The notes under the pieces: model-generated
What the model saw: only the letters and a program-made list of their open reading frames with translations
The model's database searches: none
Told to the model about the DNA's origin: nothing
Shown: positions 37,374 through 46,193 of the stretch, piece by piece
Numbering within the stretch: the first letter of the stretch is position 1
Layout: every line of letters starts with the position of its first letter
Made by a program: the position numbers and the translations under genes
Assembly: GCA_001897535.1 (NCBI GenBank)
Contig: MKTC01000007.1
Coordinates: 1 to 64,000 of the forward strand
Length of the DNA stretch: 64,000 nucleotides
Source of the DNA: Bacteroidetes bacterium 37-13
GTDB lineage: Bacteria; Bacteroidota; Bacteroidia; Chitinophagales; LD1
Direction: 5' to 3'

Positions 37374-37889
37374 ATGGCTGAGAAAAAAAGTGAGGCAACA
37401 AAGGTGAAGCGTAAGCGACACCCACAACATGATGCCGCACGCCAACTGTTTGTAGAAGGCAACATGGAGCTGAAACAAATCAGCGAATACTTGGATGTAT
37501 CACAGCGAAGTGTTGGCATTTGGTGCAGAGAAGGTAAGTGGGAACGCGACCGCGAATTGTTTCAAACAATGCCCGAAAGGCTTGCGCAGCGATTGCAGCA
37601 AATGGCAATGCGCATTATGGAGTTGAGCGGCATTGAATATGATGCTTTAGAGCCACAGGAGCGCATCAAGATTGTTGAAGAAACAAAGCTGCTCAATGTG
37701 ATGAGTGACAGCATAAGCAAAATCAGCAAAAGCATTGTGGCTATCAACGACAGGATAGACCAAAGCGCAGCCATTCAGGTATTGATAGCATTCAACAAAT
37801 ACGTTGTTGCAAATGGTGGTATAAAAGAGGTGCAGACATTGATGCCGTTACAGGGCGGCTACATCAAAAGTTTAAGCGATGGCGTATAA
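37374..37889 (+). CDS. Small terminase subunit/DNA-recognition protein, Mu gp27-like
   Basis: 171 residues. The basic N-terminus (MAEKKSEATKVKRKRHPQHD) precedes a helix-turn-helix (AARQLFVEGNMELKQISEYLDVSQRSVGIWCREGKWERDREL). The rest is helical (LAQRLQQMAMRIMELSGIEYDALEPQERIKIVEETKLLNVMSDSISKIS). It overlaps the large terminase gene by 11 bases, so the two are coupled. It probably selects phage DNA for packaging. Confidence 0.8.
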   Translation: MAEKKSEATKVKRKRHPQHDAARQLFVEGNMELKQISEYLDVSQRSVGIWCREGKWERDRELFQTMPERLAQRLQQMAMRIMELSGIEYDALEPQERIKIVEETKLLNVMSDSISKISKSIVAINDRIDQSAAIQVLIAFNKYVVANGGIKEVQTLMPLQGGYIKSLSDGV

Positions 37890-39441
37890 CATGAAGGATT
37901 GGCTTGCGCATTGCGAAATGATTGCACAAGCCACTCAAATAAGCATTACCGAAACACCTTCCGAATTCCGCGCCACCAAAGCGCGAATGGTGGCAGATTA
38001 TGAATTTTTCTTTACCAAATTATTTCCACACTACGCCACATCGCGTTCTGCTTCATTTCACACACACGGTGCTAATCTTTTGAAGCAACACAGGCACATC
38101 AATCTCATGGATGTGTTCTTTCGCGGAGCGGCAAAAAGCAGCCATTTTGCTATGGCTGTGCCGCTGTGGCTCAAATTCAATGATGAGTCGCGCAGCCTTG
38201 TAATGAGCAGCGATAACAACGATAAAGCATGTATGCTTTTAAGCGAGCTGCAAGCCGAGTTGGAAGCAAACGAAATGCTGAAACATTACTTTGGTGAACA
38301 GGCTGCTCACGGCAGTTGGGAGGAAGGCAATTTTAAAACAAAAGACGGCTTTAGTGCTTGGGCTTTGGGTTTGGGGCAAAGCCCGCGCGGTTTAAAGAGC
38401 CGAGGTGTGCGACCCGACCTTATTGTTGCCGATGATATTGACAACAAAAAGCGTTGCAAAAATCCTTTACTGATACGCGAAGCGGTGGACTGGATTGAGG
38501 AAGATTTAAAGGGAACATTCGGAACTTTTGCCGAGCGTTTTATCTTCAACAACAACCTCATCAGCCGCAACTCGATCACCCAAAAGCTGCACGATAAGTT
38601 TTTGCTGGATGGCACACTGCAACGCCACCCCGGACACAAGCACAACAAAGGTGGCATTACCTACAAAGTGAGCGGCAACTGGCACTACGTTCAGGTAGAT
38701 GCCATTGATGATAATGGCGAGCCTACATGGCACGATAAATACACAGCCGAATATTGGGCAGAAAAGCGCAAAGGCATGGGCTTGCATTCGTGGAGGCGCG
38801 AATACATGAACGACCCTGTGGAGGAAGGCACGGTGTTTCAGGAGCGTTGGATAAACTGGAAAGATGCTTTGCCGCTTTTAGAGTATGACCGCATTGTTGC
38901 CTACTGTGACCCTTCATTTAAAAGCTCTGCACACAGCGATTACAAAGCCATCAAAGTGTGGGGCAAAAAAGGCACAGAGCTGCACCTGCTTAAATGCTTT
39001 GTGCGCCAATGCTCCATTGCAGAAATGGTGCGCTGGTTTTACGACCTGCACGAATCCATGCCCGCAGATGTATTGTGTGAGTATTGGATAGAAGCAAACT
39101 TTTTACAGGACTTGAATTTGGATGAATTCCACAGGCAGGGCGAGCAGCGCGGCTACCAGTTGCCAATCAGGGCAGACAAACGCGCCAAGCCTGACAAGTT
39201 CGCGCGTATCGAATCGCTAAGCCCGCTCTACGAAAACGGGTACATTTTTTACAACGCCAAAGAGCGCAACACCAGCGATATGCAACGCGCCATAGAACAA
39301 CTGTTGGCTTTTGAACACGGCAGCAAAGCCGCTGATGATAGCCCCGATGCAGATGAGGGCGCAATAGACATCCTGCAAAAAGGCGGCAGGCAAAGCACAT
39401 TCAAACGCATCAGTGGTGGTGTGGAAAGAAGAAGGTATTAA
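37879..39441 (+). CDS. Large terminase subunit, Mu gp28-like
   Basis: 520 residues. The ATPase half has an atypical P-loop region DVFFRGAAKSSHFAMAVPLW and a Walker B VRPDLIVADDIDNKKRC. The nuclease half begins with the acidic strand IVAYCDPSFKSSAHSDYKAIKVWG and has CEYWIEANFLQDL and the C-terminal DEGAIDILQKGG. It pumps DNA into the prohead and cuts it after headful filling. The start lies inside the small terminase gene. Confidence 0.9.
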   Translation: MAYNMKDWLAHCEMIAQATQISITETPSEFRATKARMVADYEFFFTKLFPHYATSRSASFHTHGANLLKQHRHINLMDVFFRGAAKSSHFAMAVPLWLKFNDESRSLVMSSDNNDKACMLLSELQAELEANEMLKHYFGEQAAHGSWEEGNFKTKDGFSAWALGLGQSPRGLKSRGVRPDLIVADDIDNKKRCKNPLLIREAVDWIEEDLKGTFGTFAERFIFNNNLISRNSITQKLHDKFLLDGTLQRHPGHKHNKGGITYKVSGNWHYVQVDAIDDNGEPTWHDKYTAEYWAEKRKGMGLHSWRREYMNDPVEEGTVFQERWINWKDALPLLEYDRIVAYCDPSFKSSAHSDYKAIKVWGKKGTELHLLKCFVRQCSIAEMVRWFYDLHESMPADVLCEYWIEANFLQDLNLDEFHRQGEQRGYQLPIRADKRAKPDKFARIESLSPLYENGYIFYNAKERNTSDMQRAIEQLLAFEHGSKAADDSPDADEGAIDILQKGGRQSTFKRISGGVERRRY

Positions 39442-39453
39442 ACAATCAATTAT

Positions 39454-39963
39454 ATGCAGAAAGCTATTGAAATTATTAAGCACTTTGAATCGTTACACGA
39501 TGGCGATTTAAAAACCATCGGATTGCAGCCCAAGCTATGCCCGGCAGATGTTTGGACTGTCGGTTGGGGCAGAGCTGTTATTGACCCCGCAACAGGAAAG
39601 TTCCTTACAGGCGCAGGCAGCAAAAAACGCGTTTTAGAATTATATCCGGCACTCACCATTGAACAGGCTGATGCCATGCTTGCCGAAGATTACAACCGCT
39701 TTGAATTGGCAGTTAAAGAACTTTTAAAGCGCACTCCGTTAGACTATCAGTTGGGCGCAATGACTTCGCTCGCCTATAACATCGGTTTAAACAACTTTAG
39801 AAAAAGCAGTGTGCTGCGCTACTTCAATGGAGGCAATATGGCAACAGCAGCAGAGTGCTTTAAGCTGTGGGTAAAAGCCAACGGCAAAGTGCTGAAAGGT
39901 TTGCAAAGAAGGCGGCAGGCTGAACTGCATTTGTTTTTACATAACGAAGTAAAATTTAGCTAA
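39454..39963 (+). CDS. Phage lysozyme (endolysin), GH24-like
   Basis: 169 residues. The N-terminus IIKHFESLHDGDL carries the catalytic Glu12; LCPADVWTVGWGRAV matches the CPAxVWTIGYG motif of lambdoid and P1-type lysozymes; later DYQLGAMTSLAYNIGLNNFRKSSVLRYFN is the conserved helical part. There is no signal or SAR sequence, so it needs a holin to reach the peptidoglycan. It lies between large terminase and connector, away from the holin candidates at 24949 and 33637. Confidence 0.9.
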   Translation: MQKAIEIIKHFESLHDGDLKTIGLQPKLCPADVWTVGWGRAVIDPATGKFLTGAGSKKRVLELYPALTIEQADAMLAEDYNRFELAVKELLKRTPLDYQLGAMTSLAYNIGLNNFRKSSVLRYFNGGNMATAAECFKLWVKANGKVLKGLQRRRQAELHLFLHNEVKFS

Positions 39964-40385
39964 TGGCATTTCTAACAACAACAGATTTTAAGCAAATCAT
40001 TCAAACCGATATTCTCGGTCAGGTGATTGAGGAAGATGCCACCGTGCGCTTGCAGGGTGAGCAAAGTGCCATTGAAGAAATGAGCAGCTACCTGAATTCC
40101 CGCTATGATGTGGCGGCAATATTTGCGAAAACAGGCAATGACCGCAATGCGCTTATTGTGTTGCTGTGTATGGACATTACGCTGTATCACATTCATGCAC
40201 GCATCAACCCGGTGATGATGCCGGACATCAGGAAAGAACGCTACAAATCTGCCATCCAATGGTTGAAAGATGTGGCTACAGGAATCATCAACCCTACAGG
40301 CTTGCCCGCGCTGGAAAATGCAGAAGGCGAAGCAGTGGTAAACAACCGATACGGCAGCAACCCCGGATTGACTTCACAGTGGTAA
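39963..40385 (+). CDS. Head-tail connector protein, Mu gp36/DUF1320-like
   Basis: 140 residues. MAFLTTTDFKQIIQTDILGQVIEED, then SYLNSRYDVAAIF and IVLLCMDITLYHIHARINPVMMPDIRKERYKSAIQWLKDVATG, is the DUF1320 pattern. The start overlaps the lysozyme stop as TAATG. It presumably joins the portal to the tail. Confidence 0.85.
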   Translation: MAFLTTTDFKQIIQTDILGQVIEEDATVRLQGEQSAIEEMSSYLNSRYDVAAIFAKTGNDRNALIVLLCMDITLYHIHARINPVMMPDIRKERYKSAIQWLKDVATGIINPTGLPALENAEGEAVVNNRYGSNPGLTSQW

Positions 40386-40400
40386 AATCATAATTGTATA

Positions 40401-41687
40401 ATGGCAAAGCAAAGAGCAACAAAACCTAAAGCAGAAGAGGCAAAGCAAATCAGTCAGCGCATCATCAAGATGAGCAAAGACTATTCGGTTAAAAGCATAG
40501 AAAAATGGCGCAGGGCAAAACGCGCTGCCGAAGACCCGCACGTGCCTGACCGCACACTGCTCTACGACCTGTTTGATGATTTGAAGTTGGATAACCACTT
40601 TATTCACATTCGCAGGCGCATGGCTTTGAATGTTACTGCTCCGCAATTTCAGTTAATGAAAGACGGTGAAGTGGATGAAATTGCCACCAAGCTGTTTCGC
40701 AAAAAATGGTTTCGCAAATTCCGCAAGGATGCTTTGGATAGTGAGCATTTTGGCTTTTCACTTTTGGAGCTTACCAAAGCAGACATTCCTAATCAGGTTA
40801 TTGAGTTTACCCTGATTAACCGAAAACACGTTTCACCTGAGCAGGGTGCATGGATGGTGTACCAGTACGACAGGCAGTATCAATATTACCGCGACACCCC
40901 GGCAATGAATTACCTGATTGAAGTGGGTGAGACCGATAACCTCGGCTTTTTGGATGCACTGGCTCCAACTATCCTTTACAAAAAGATTGCCATGCTGTGC
41001 TGGAGCGAGTTTTGCGAACGCTTCGGTATGCCATTGGTGAAAGCCAAAACCAACACCCGTGATGCAAAAGGAGTTTCAAGTTTAGAGGGCTTCCTGCGCA
41101 ACATGGCAAGCAAAAGCTATGCAATCATTGACAACAGTGAGGAACTGGATTTTGTAGAATCGGTAAAGAGCGATGCCTATCAGGTCTTTGATAAGTTCAT
41201 TGAACGCTGCAACAGCGAAATGAGCAAAGCAGTATTGCTGCAAACACTGGCAACCGACAGTGGCGACAAAGGAGCGCGCAGCTTGGGCGAAGTGCATAAA
41301 GACAGCATGGACGATGTGGCACAGGAAAACAAAGACTTTGTTACCGATTTGGTAAACGAGCAACTGATTCCGCTGCTCATCAAAAACGGCTTTGATTTAG
41401 ATGGTCGTGAGTTTACTTACCTGCAACAAAAGTCCGTTACCAAAGACAGCTTTGAGCAAGATAAATGGCTGGAAGAAAACTTTGAAATTGACGAACAACA
41501 CTTTGCTGATAAGTATGGTGTAAAAATCAATGCGAGAAAAGAAAAGCAGAGCAATGAAGATGCGGACAAAAAAGAACCTGGCGAGCCAAAAGCAAAAAAG
41601 GAAGAAATGAAAGCCCTGCCTGATAGTGTGGTGAAGCTGCACGCTGCGCTACATGAATTGTACAATTCAAAACACAACCATGCTTAA
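40401..41687 (+). CDS. Portal protein, Mu gp29/DUF935-like
   Basis: 428 residues. KRAAEDPHVPDRTLLYDLFDDLKLDNHFIHIRRRMALNV, EHFGFSLLELTKADI, CWSEFCERFGMPLVKAKTNTRD and SYAIIDNSEELDFVES are the conserved blocks of the DUF935 portal family. The C-terminus is Lys/Glu-rich. Twelve subunits form the DNA gate. It overlaps the F-like gene by 8 bases. Confidence 0.9.
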   Translation: MAKQRATKPKAEEAKQISQRIIKMSKDYSVKSIEKWRRAKRAAEDPHVPDRTLLYDLFDDLKLDNHFIHIRRRMALNVTAPQFQLMKDGEVDEIATKLFRKKWFRKFRKDALDSEHFGFSLLELTKADIPNQVIEFTLINRKHVSPEQGAWMVYQYDRQYQYYRDTPAMNYLIEVGETDNLGFLDALAPTILYKKIAMLCWSEFCERFGMPLVKAKTNTRDAKGVSSLEGFLRNMASKSYAIIDNSEELDFVESVKSDAYQVFDKFIERCNSEMSKAVLLQTLATDSGDKGARSLGEVHKDSMDDVAQENKDFVTDLVNEQLIPLLIKNGFDLDGREFTYLQQKSVTKDSFEQDKWLEENFEIDEQHFADKYGVKINARKEKQSNEDADKKEPGEPKAKKEEMKALPDSVVKLHAALHELYNSKHNHA

Positions 41688-42444
41688 AGATTGGGATGAA
41701 TTGGTGGAGCGCGTGGCGCGTGAGATTTACGAAGGCAATCAAAAAGGCATCATTGAACCCGAAATGGTTACTAAACATGCCGATGAACTGATGAATGCCA
41801 TTGTGGAAGGCTTGGGCTATGGCTTTGACACTGATGATGCACAGGCACTCTCTACCATCACCAAACTGCAAGCCAATGTGTTTCACTTTTCAGGTGCAAA
41901 AAATTGGAATCAGTTGCAGGAAATGAGTGCGCTGCTTACGGATGATAGTGTGGCAAAAACATTCAATGCCTTTTTAGGAGCGGTGCGCAATTTAGATGCA
42001 ACCTACAATGCCACTTACCTGAAGGCAGAATATGACCACGCCATCGCCAGCTCGCAGATGATCACCAAATGGCAACAGATTGAAGCCGAAAAGGAAGCTC
42101 TGCCGTTTCTTCGTTATGTGGCGGTGATGGACGACCGCACGCGCGATGAACACAGGCGCATCAATGACACTGTGTTGCCTGTCAATCATTCTTTTTGGAA
42201 CACACACTATCCACCAAATGATTGGGGATGCCGCTGCTCGGTGCAACAGTTGGACCAAGATGATGCAGTAGAATACAGTCAGGAGCCACCAAGCAAGCTG
42301 CCGAAAGTGCCGACATTGATGCGCAACAACGTAGGCAAAACAGGCATTGTGTTTAGCACCAAGCATCCCTATTTTGAAACCATACCTAAAAAGTTGCGCA
42401 AACAGGTTGCGACCGAAAGCGAAAAACTGATCACCGAAAAGTAA
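41680..42444 (+). CDS. Minor head protein, Mu gpF-like
   Basis: 254 residues from the ATG at 41680, which overlaps the portal stop as ATGCTTAA. The C-terminal half is the phage Mu F domain: LPFLRYVAVMDDRTRDEHRRINDTVLPVNHSFWNTHYPPNDWGCRCSVQQL, with the conserved D-R-x-R-x-x-H and P-x-N-D-W-x-C-x-C. It is injected or portal-associated in Mu. Confidence 0.9.
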   Translation: MLKDWDELVERVAREIYEGNQKGIIEPEMVTKHADELMNAIVEGLGYGFDTDDAQALSTITKLQANVFHFSGAKNWNQLQEMSALLTDDSVAKTFNAFLGAVRNLDATYNATYLKAEYDHAIASSQMITKWQQIEAEKEALPFLRYVAVMDDRTRDEHRRINDTVLPVNHSFWNTHYPPNDWGCRCSVQQLDQDDAVEYSQEPPSKLPKVPTLMRNNVGKTGIVFSTKHPYFETIPKKLRKQVATESEKLITEK

Positions 42445-42447
42445 GCA

Positions 42448-42987
42448 ATGCCAATTCGCCACAGCGGCAAAAGCCCGCAACAGCAGATTAAGGAAATCAA
42501 AACAGCGATTAAGGCTTTGCCCGTAAAGCTGGCAAACACCGCTTTAAATCACTTTTTAAACAACTTTAATACCGAGAGCTTTGAAGGTAAAAAGTGGAAA
42601 GAGCGCAACGCTTGGGCAGTGCGCAACACCGGGCGCAAGCTGCTGCGCGACACTGGCACACTTTACCGGGCAATGACTAAGCAGGTGAATGGCATGAGCA
42701 TTCGCGTGTTTGTTGCCCCGCCTGCCGATAAATATGGCACACTGCACAACGATGGCGGCACGGTTACCATAAAGCCCAACAGCAAAAGCATAAAGTTTTT
42801 TTGGGCAAAGTATTATGCCGCCACCAGCGGAGTGGAAAAGAGCCGATGGAAAGCGATGGCACTGGCAATGCAAAGCGGCAAAAGCATGACGATAAAAATG
42901 CCGCAACGCAAATTCATGGGCAACAGCCCGCAACTGTTTGCCAAACTGAAAGCAAAAATTGAAACCGAGTTAAACAAAGTAGCATGA
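42448..42987 (+). CDS. Virion morphogenesis protein, Mu gpG-like
   Basis: 179 residues, basic. KALPVKLANTALNHFLNNFNTESFEGKKWKERN, then GRKLLRDTGTLYRAMTKQV and IKMPQRKFMGNSPQLFAKLKAKIETEL are the conserved gpG blocks. It acts in tail completion or head-tail joining. It overlaps the next gene as ATGA. Confidence 0.9.
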   Translation: MPIRHSGKSPQQQIKEIKTAIKALPVKLANTALNHFLNNFNTESFEGKKWKERNAWAVRNTGRKLLRDTGTLYRAMTKQVNGMSIRVFVAPPADKYGTLHNDGGTVTIKPNSKSIKFFWAKYYAATSGVEKSRWKAMALAMQSGKSMTIKMPQRKFMGNSPQLFAKLKAKIETELNKVA

Positions 42988-43496
42988 ACCAACAATCTTA
43001 CATAGACCTTGCAAAGCGCATTCGCGCAAAAGTTCCGGCTTGCAACAGCATTGATATTTTCAACAATCAATACGATGAGCCAAACCAGCACCAGCCATTG
43101 CGCACACCGGGCGTGTTGATTGAATGGTTGCCAACCGAGTGGATGGATAGTGGCAGCGGTGTACAGGAAGGCACAGGAGGCTTTAGAATTCATTGCTTGG
43201 TGCAGTCAATAGCCAATACACAAAACATTGATAAGGTAAGCGATAACCAAGCCGCCATAAACTTGCAGCACTTAAACTTTCACAGCGATGTTCATGGAGC
43301 TTTGAATGGTTTTGCACCAAGCAACTACAGCCCGCTGCAAAGAGTGCGCACTGTGCCTGACCATCGCTACAACAGCATTATTGTAATTGTGCATGAATAC
43401 TCCGCTAATGAGCGTGACGAAAGTGGATATGCCTACAAAGACCACGTGCTTGCTCCGGTTACTGATTTCCCTATAACAAAGGATTTGGAACAATAA
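42984..43496 (+). CDS. Mu gp37-like connector/tail terminator candidate
   Basis: 170 residues. NQQSYIDLAKRIRAKVPACNSIDIFNNQYD, then TPGVLIEWLPTEWMDSGSGVQEGTGGFRIHCLVQSI has the P-x-x-x-I/L-x-x strand and F-x-I-H strand expected in gp37/tail terminator folds; a late YNSIIVIVHEYSA strand completes it. The assignment relies on size, position after gpG and fold impression. Confidence 0.6.
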   Translation: MNQQSYIDLAKRIRAKVPACNSIDIFNNQYDEPNQHQPLRTPGVLIEWLPTEWMDSGSGVQEGTGGFRIHCLVQSIANTQNIDKVSDNQAAINLQHLNFHSDVHGALNGFAPSNYSPLQRVRTVPDHRYNSIIVIVHEYSANERDESGYAYKDHVLAPVTDFPITKDLEQ

Positions 43497-43518
43497 GCAG
43501 GTATGGTTATATTGCACT

Positions 43519-43986
43519 ATGAAAGCAATTTTAACCTCTCTTTTATTAGTGCTATGCACGGGTGTTTTGTTCAGTCAGAACAATATTGAGAATACACCTG
43601 TAAAGGCTTATTCTCTTAAAGATTCGTTGTTTATTGAGATTTTAAGTATACGCGAAGTTAAGCATTGTGCAAACGAAAACTTTAGCATTACAGACACCAA
43701 AGCAACCTTTGCAGATGGCACAACAGTTTCAAAATTTATAGGGCAAATAGCAACTGAATTAAAAGGTGATGAACTGTGCAATTTATGGATTGGTTATACT
43801 ATCAATTGCAATGGAGAGATTGGTAATTTTTACTTTACCGGAGTAAATGAAACTTGTGCAGTGTACATAAAAAAGTTGTGCGCTAAACTGAAAACATTGG
43901 ATAAATGTGTTCCTGCTACTGTAAACGGAAAAGCCGTTGATACAAGGATAGAGCCTGCACCAATTCGTGCAATGCTTAAAAATTAA
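43519..43986 (+). CDS. Secreted prophage protein of unknown function (possible moron)
   Basis: 155 residues with a Sec signal (MKAILTSLLLVLCTGVLFSQ). The mature part has five Cys, including IGYTINCNGEIGNFYFTGVNETC, AVYIKKLCAKLKTLDKC; the pattern I-x-x-N-G-x-I faintly recalls the TonB C-terminal fold. It is the last + strand late-side gene, overlaps the 3' end of an opposite gene by 4 bases, and has host-like AT-rich codons. A lysogen-expressed envelope protein, such as a superinfection-exclusion factor, is a guess. Confidence 0.6.
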   Translation: MKAILTSLLLVLCTGVLFSQNNIENTPVKAYSLKDSLFIEILSIREVKHCANENFSITDTKATFADGTTVSKFIGQIATELKGDELCNLWIGYTINCNGEIGNFYFTGVNETCAVYIKKLCAKLKTLDKCVPATVNGKAVDTRIEPAPIRAMLKN

Positions 43987-44219
43987 AAAGGCATATCATC
44001 TAAAATAGTTACAACGCAGCTCTGCGCATCTTTACGCAGCTTCTTGATGCCGTATTTTGTGTTGCCTAATAGAATGGCTCTGGAGCCATTGTTGTAAACC
44101 ACGGGAACTTCTTTGTGGTTCATCCAAAACTTTCCACTGTGCCAAACTAAGCCCGGCATGGATGGGAAGTACCAGCCTTGCACTTTTACTTCGCATCTAA
44201 GTTTTCGCCTCATTATCAA
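43983..44219 (-). CDS. Small basic hypothetical protein
   Basis: 78 residues, rich in Lys/Arg/Trp: MIMRRKLRCEVKVQGWYFPSMPGLVWHSGKFWMNHKEVPVVYNNGSRAILLGNTKYGIKKLRKD. No family recognised. It ends convergently with the secreted protein gene. Confidence 0.5.
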   Translation of the reverse strand: MIMRRKLRCEVKVQGWYFPSMPGLVWHSGKFWMNHKEVPVVYNNGSRAILLGNTKYGIKKLRKDAQSCVVTILDDMPF

Positions 44220-44269
44220 TGATGTATTTAGAAGTTAGCGTGGGCATATCTATAAGTTAGTGGCAAGTG

Positions 44270-44698
44270 CTACCATTCTCGGTCAACACCGACTTGTATG
44301 AAATCAACACTTTCCGAATAGTAACCATTACTTTCACCAAACCAACGAATATCTACATATCCTTTTATTGTTGCTAACTTGTAAAATGTCCACGTACAGC
44401 TTTCAGGCTCATAATTGCCTTCATCATCTTTCTTTGAATACGAGCCTTCAACTTCTTTAAACTTTGAAGTAAAAGCGTTTACAAAATCATCATTTGAAAC
44501 TTCCTCTGCTAATAAAATTGGTGTCCCAATTAAGTCATCCAATTCGCCATTAATATCTTCAATAGAAACGCTTTCACAACAATCTTGTGCGTGATACATT
44601 TTGTATTGAGTTCCATCATCAACAATAAAAATTAATTCATTGCCATTGTCTTTGATTTCGGTAAGTGTTTTACCTACTAAGTCTTTGATTTCTGCCAT
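44270..44698 (-). CDS. DUF7448-like protein
   Basis: 142 residues from the ATG at 44698 ([15 protein letters not shown]); an open frame continues upstream without support. The core [40 protein letters not shown] is a motif I recall from DUF7448 proteins, found in phages and varied bacteria, function unknown. The acidic composition and C-terminal [21 protein letters not shown] suggest a small beta protein. It lies between the early operon end and the convergent point. Confidence 0.7.
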   Translation of the reverse strand: MAEIKDLVGKTLTEIKDNGNELIFIVDDGTQYKMYHAQDCCESVSIEDINGELDDLIGTPILLAEEVSNDDFVNAFTSKFKEVEGSYSKKDDEGNYEPESCTWTFYKLATIKGYVDIRWFGESNGYYSESVDFIQVGVDREW

Positions 44699-44822
44699 TG
44701 TATTTGTTTTTAAATTTAAAATTTCGTTTAATAATCCGCACCAGCCACTAACAGCGGTTTTGTGCAAGTTGCCCCAACGCTCAATTCCAACGCTTAGCAA
44801 CCTTCACAAAGCCGCAAAAACG

Positions 44823-45011
44823 TTACCACCCCCTCTTAATTATCTTCTCTATTGTGCTTTGTTCGAGGTAGAACTTAATGGTCAGCTTCTTTAGTATCAG
44901 CTCGTGGTTATACTTCTGCACATTGTGTTCTTTGATGCCACACAACTTTTTGAAGTCAGCAATGATGTCCTGATTGCGCTTTTGGATTTTCTCTTTGTTG
45001 TTACGAGGCAT
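44823..45011 (-). CDS. Small helix-turn-helix-like early protein
   Basis: 62 residues: MPRNNKEKIQKRNQDIIADFKKL, then KYNHELILKKLTIKFYLEQSTIEKIIKRG. Charged N-terminus and a C-terminal helix-turn-helix-like stretch (LTIKFYLEQSTIEKII) occur in many small Bacteroidota phage proteins. As the last gene of the early operon it occupies the place of Mor, the middle-gene activator of Mu, but no sequence likeness to Mor was seen. Confidence 0.55.
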   Translation of the reverse strand: MPRNNKEKIQKRNQDIIADFKKLCGIKEHNVQKYNHELILKKLTIKFYLEQSTIEKIIKRGW

Positions 45012-45028
45012 TGTTAATTGTTTTGGTC

Positions 45029-45439
45029 TTAATCGTTCCAGCGTTTGTTGTTAAGGTAGGTTGCAGGGTACGGCATGGCGATGCCGGATAGATTGCATTT
45101 ACTCCGCAGCACAGGTATGTATTTAAACGCTTTTATACGCTCTGCTTTGCTTAGTCGCTCCCAAGACTTTTCAGCCTTTTGGCGGGCTTCTTTTACAGCA
45201 TACGTGTTGTAGAAATAATCAAATGTCACTTCGGTAATCTGCTCTTCTATTTTCAGCTTGCTGATGCGGCTGAATGGCTCTAATTCTGTAATGTTTAATG
45301 GCATTCTATCCATTATCCATTTCACTTTTTCTTCTGTCCAATCTTCGGGCAGTTCAAAACCTATCAGCAACTCTGCATCATTGAACTTGAAGGTTATCAC
45401 CCACGGCTGGTCGTGTTTGGTTGCGATGAAGGTTCTCAT
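45029..45439 (-). CDS. Phage protein with conserved replication-type C-terminus
   Basis: 136 residues. The C-terminal 60 residues (YFYNTYAVKEARQKAEKSWERLSKAERIKAFKYIPVLRSKC then YPATYLNNKRW) match a conserved tail seen in Bacteroidota phage helix-turn-helix/replication-type proteins. The N-terminal half is a small beta domain (WVITFKFNDAELLIGFELPEDWTEEKVKWIMDRMPLN). It overlaps the upstream gene by one base (TAATG). Confidence 0.55.
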   Translation of the reverse strand: MRTFIATKHDQPWVITFKFNDAELLIGFELPEDWTEEKVKWIMDRMPLNITELEPFSRISKLKIEEQITEVTFDYFYNTYAVKEARQKAEKSWERLSKAERIKAFKYIPVLRSKCNLSGIAMPYPATYLNNKRWND

Positions 45440-45738
45440 TATAATTGCTGTTGAATGTTTTGATAAATTGGTGTGATTACCGAAAGGGTAAACGGGTCGA
45501 AGTTGTCAAGCGTTATATTACCAACTGCCGCACAGGTGGCAATGGCTTCGGGAATGGTTAATTGAAAGCTGCGCGTTTTTTTAAACTTAAATTGTGTGCG
45601 GTGGTTGCTCCTGAACCATAGTTGCAGCAGCGTGGCGCGTATCAGATGGGTGCAGCGTTTATCGTTGCCAAATTCATAACACAAATGAATGAAGCAATCC
45701 ATTTCATCGTATGTTAGTTTAATCTTAATTTTCTTCAT
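45439..45738 (-). CDS. Hypothetical early prophage protein
   Basis: 99 residues, no recognised family. MKKIKIKLTYDEMDCFIHLCYEFGNDKRCTHLIRATLLQLWFRS is helical; the later part has IPEAIATCAAVGNITL. It overlaps both neighbours, so it is part of a coupled operon. Confidence 0.5.
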   Translation of the reverse strand: MKKIKIKLTYDEMDCFIHLCYEFGNDKRCTHLIRATLLQLWFRSNHRTQFKFKKTRSFQLTIPEAIATCAAVGNITLDNFDPFTLSVITPIYQNIQQQL

Positions 45739-46193
45739 GATAAATCGCTTTTTAAAAGTCTTTCAAATATTGTTACAATGGCAGGCAGTTCGGTTAATGA
45801 ATACTTCTGCAATGGCTTTTTGCCGGGGCAGCGGGTAGTACAAAAAGCATTGATGCGGGCGAAGTCGAGTTGTGGTTTGCCGCCTTTCAATATCAACTCC
45901 TTATTGTCATCGCGCTTGTACCATGCCATTGTGTGGCAAATGGCGAGTATTTTTTTGCGCATTCGGTTGGCAACATCGCTGGGCGGTTCTTGGCTCTTGC
46001 TTCTTGGTTCTTGGTTCTGTTCTTTCAGCCACTTAATCATATTGATGGCTTCAAACTCAAACATTTCGGAACTATGTTCAGTACGCCCTGAGGTGAAACC
46101 GTTTACAAGCTCCGCTTTGTGCGCCATACTGCCGCTTTGCGATAACAAAACGTGCAGTTGTTTATTAGTTTGTTTTTGAATTGTGATTGGCAT
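45735..46193 (-). CDS. Early protein, possibly Mu gp16/DUF1018-like
   Basis: 152 residues. The second half, RMRKKILAICHTMAWYKRDD...LDFARINAFCTTRCPGKKPLQKYSLTELPAIVTIFERLL, has the L-x-x-Y-S/L-x-E-L-x-x-I-V-x-x-x-E/L arrangement of gp16-like proteins that lie in this place in Mu relatives. A short Gln/Pro/Ser repeat (EQNQEPRSKSQEPPS) precedes it, encoded by a TTCTTGG-type microrepeat on the + strand. Function in Mu is unknown. Confidence 0.5.
   Translation of the reverse strand: MPITIQKQTNKQLHVLLSQSGSMAHKAELVNGFTSGRTEHSSEMFEFEAINMIKWLKEQNQEPRSKSQEPPSDVANRMRKKILAICHTMAWYKRDDNKELILKGGKPQLDFARINAFCTTRCPGKKPLQKYSLTELPAIVTIFERLLKSDLS

Noticed and set aside
45949-46020. TTCTTGG-type microrepeat as a phase-variation tract
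   Set aside because: The units are irregular and encode an in-frame linker; no homopolymer or pure repeat tract is present.
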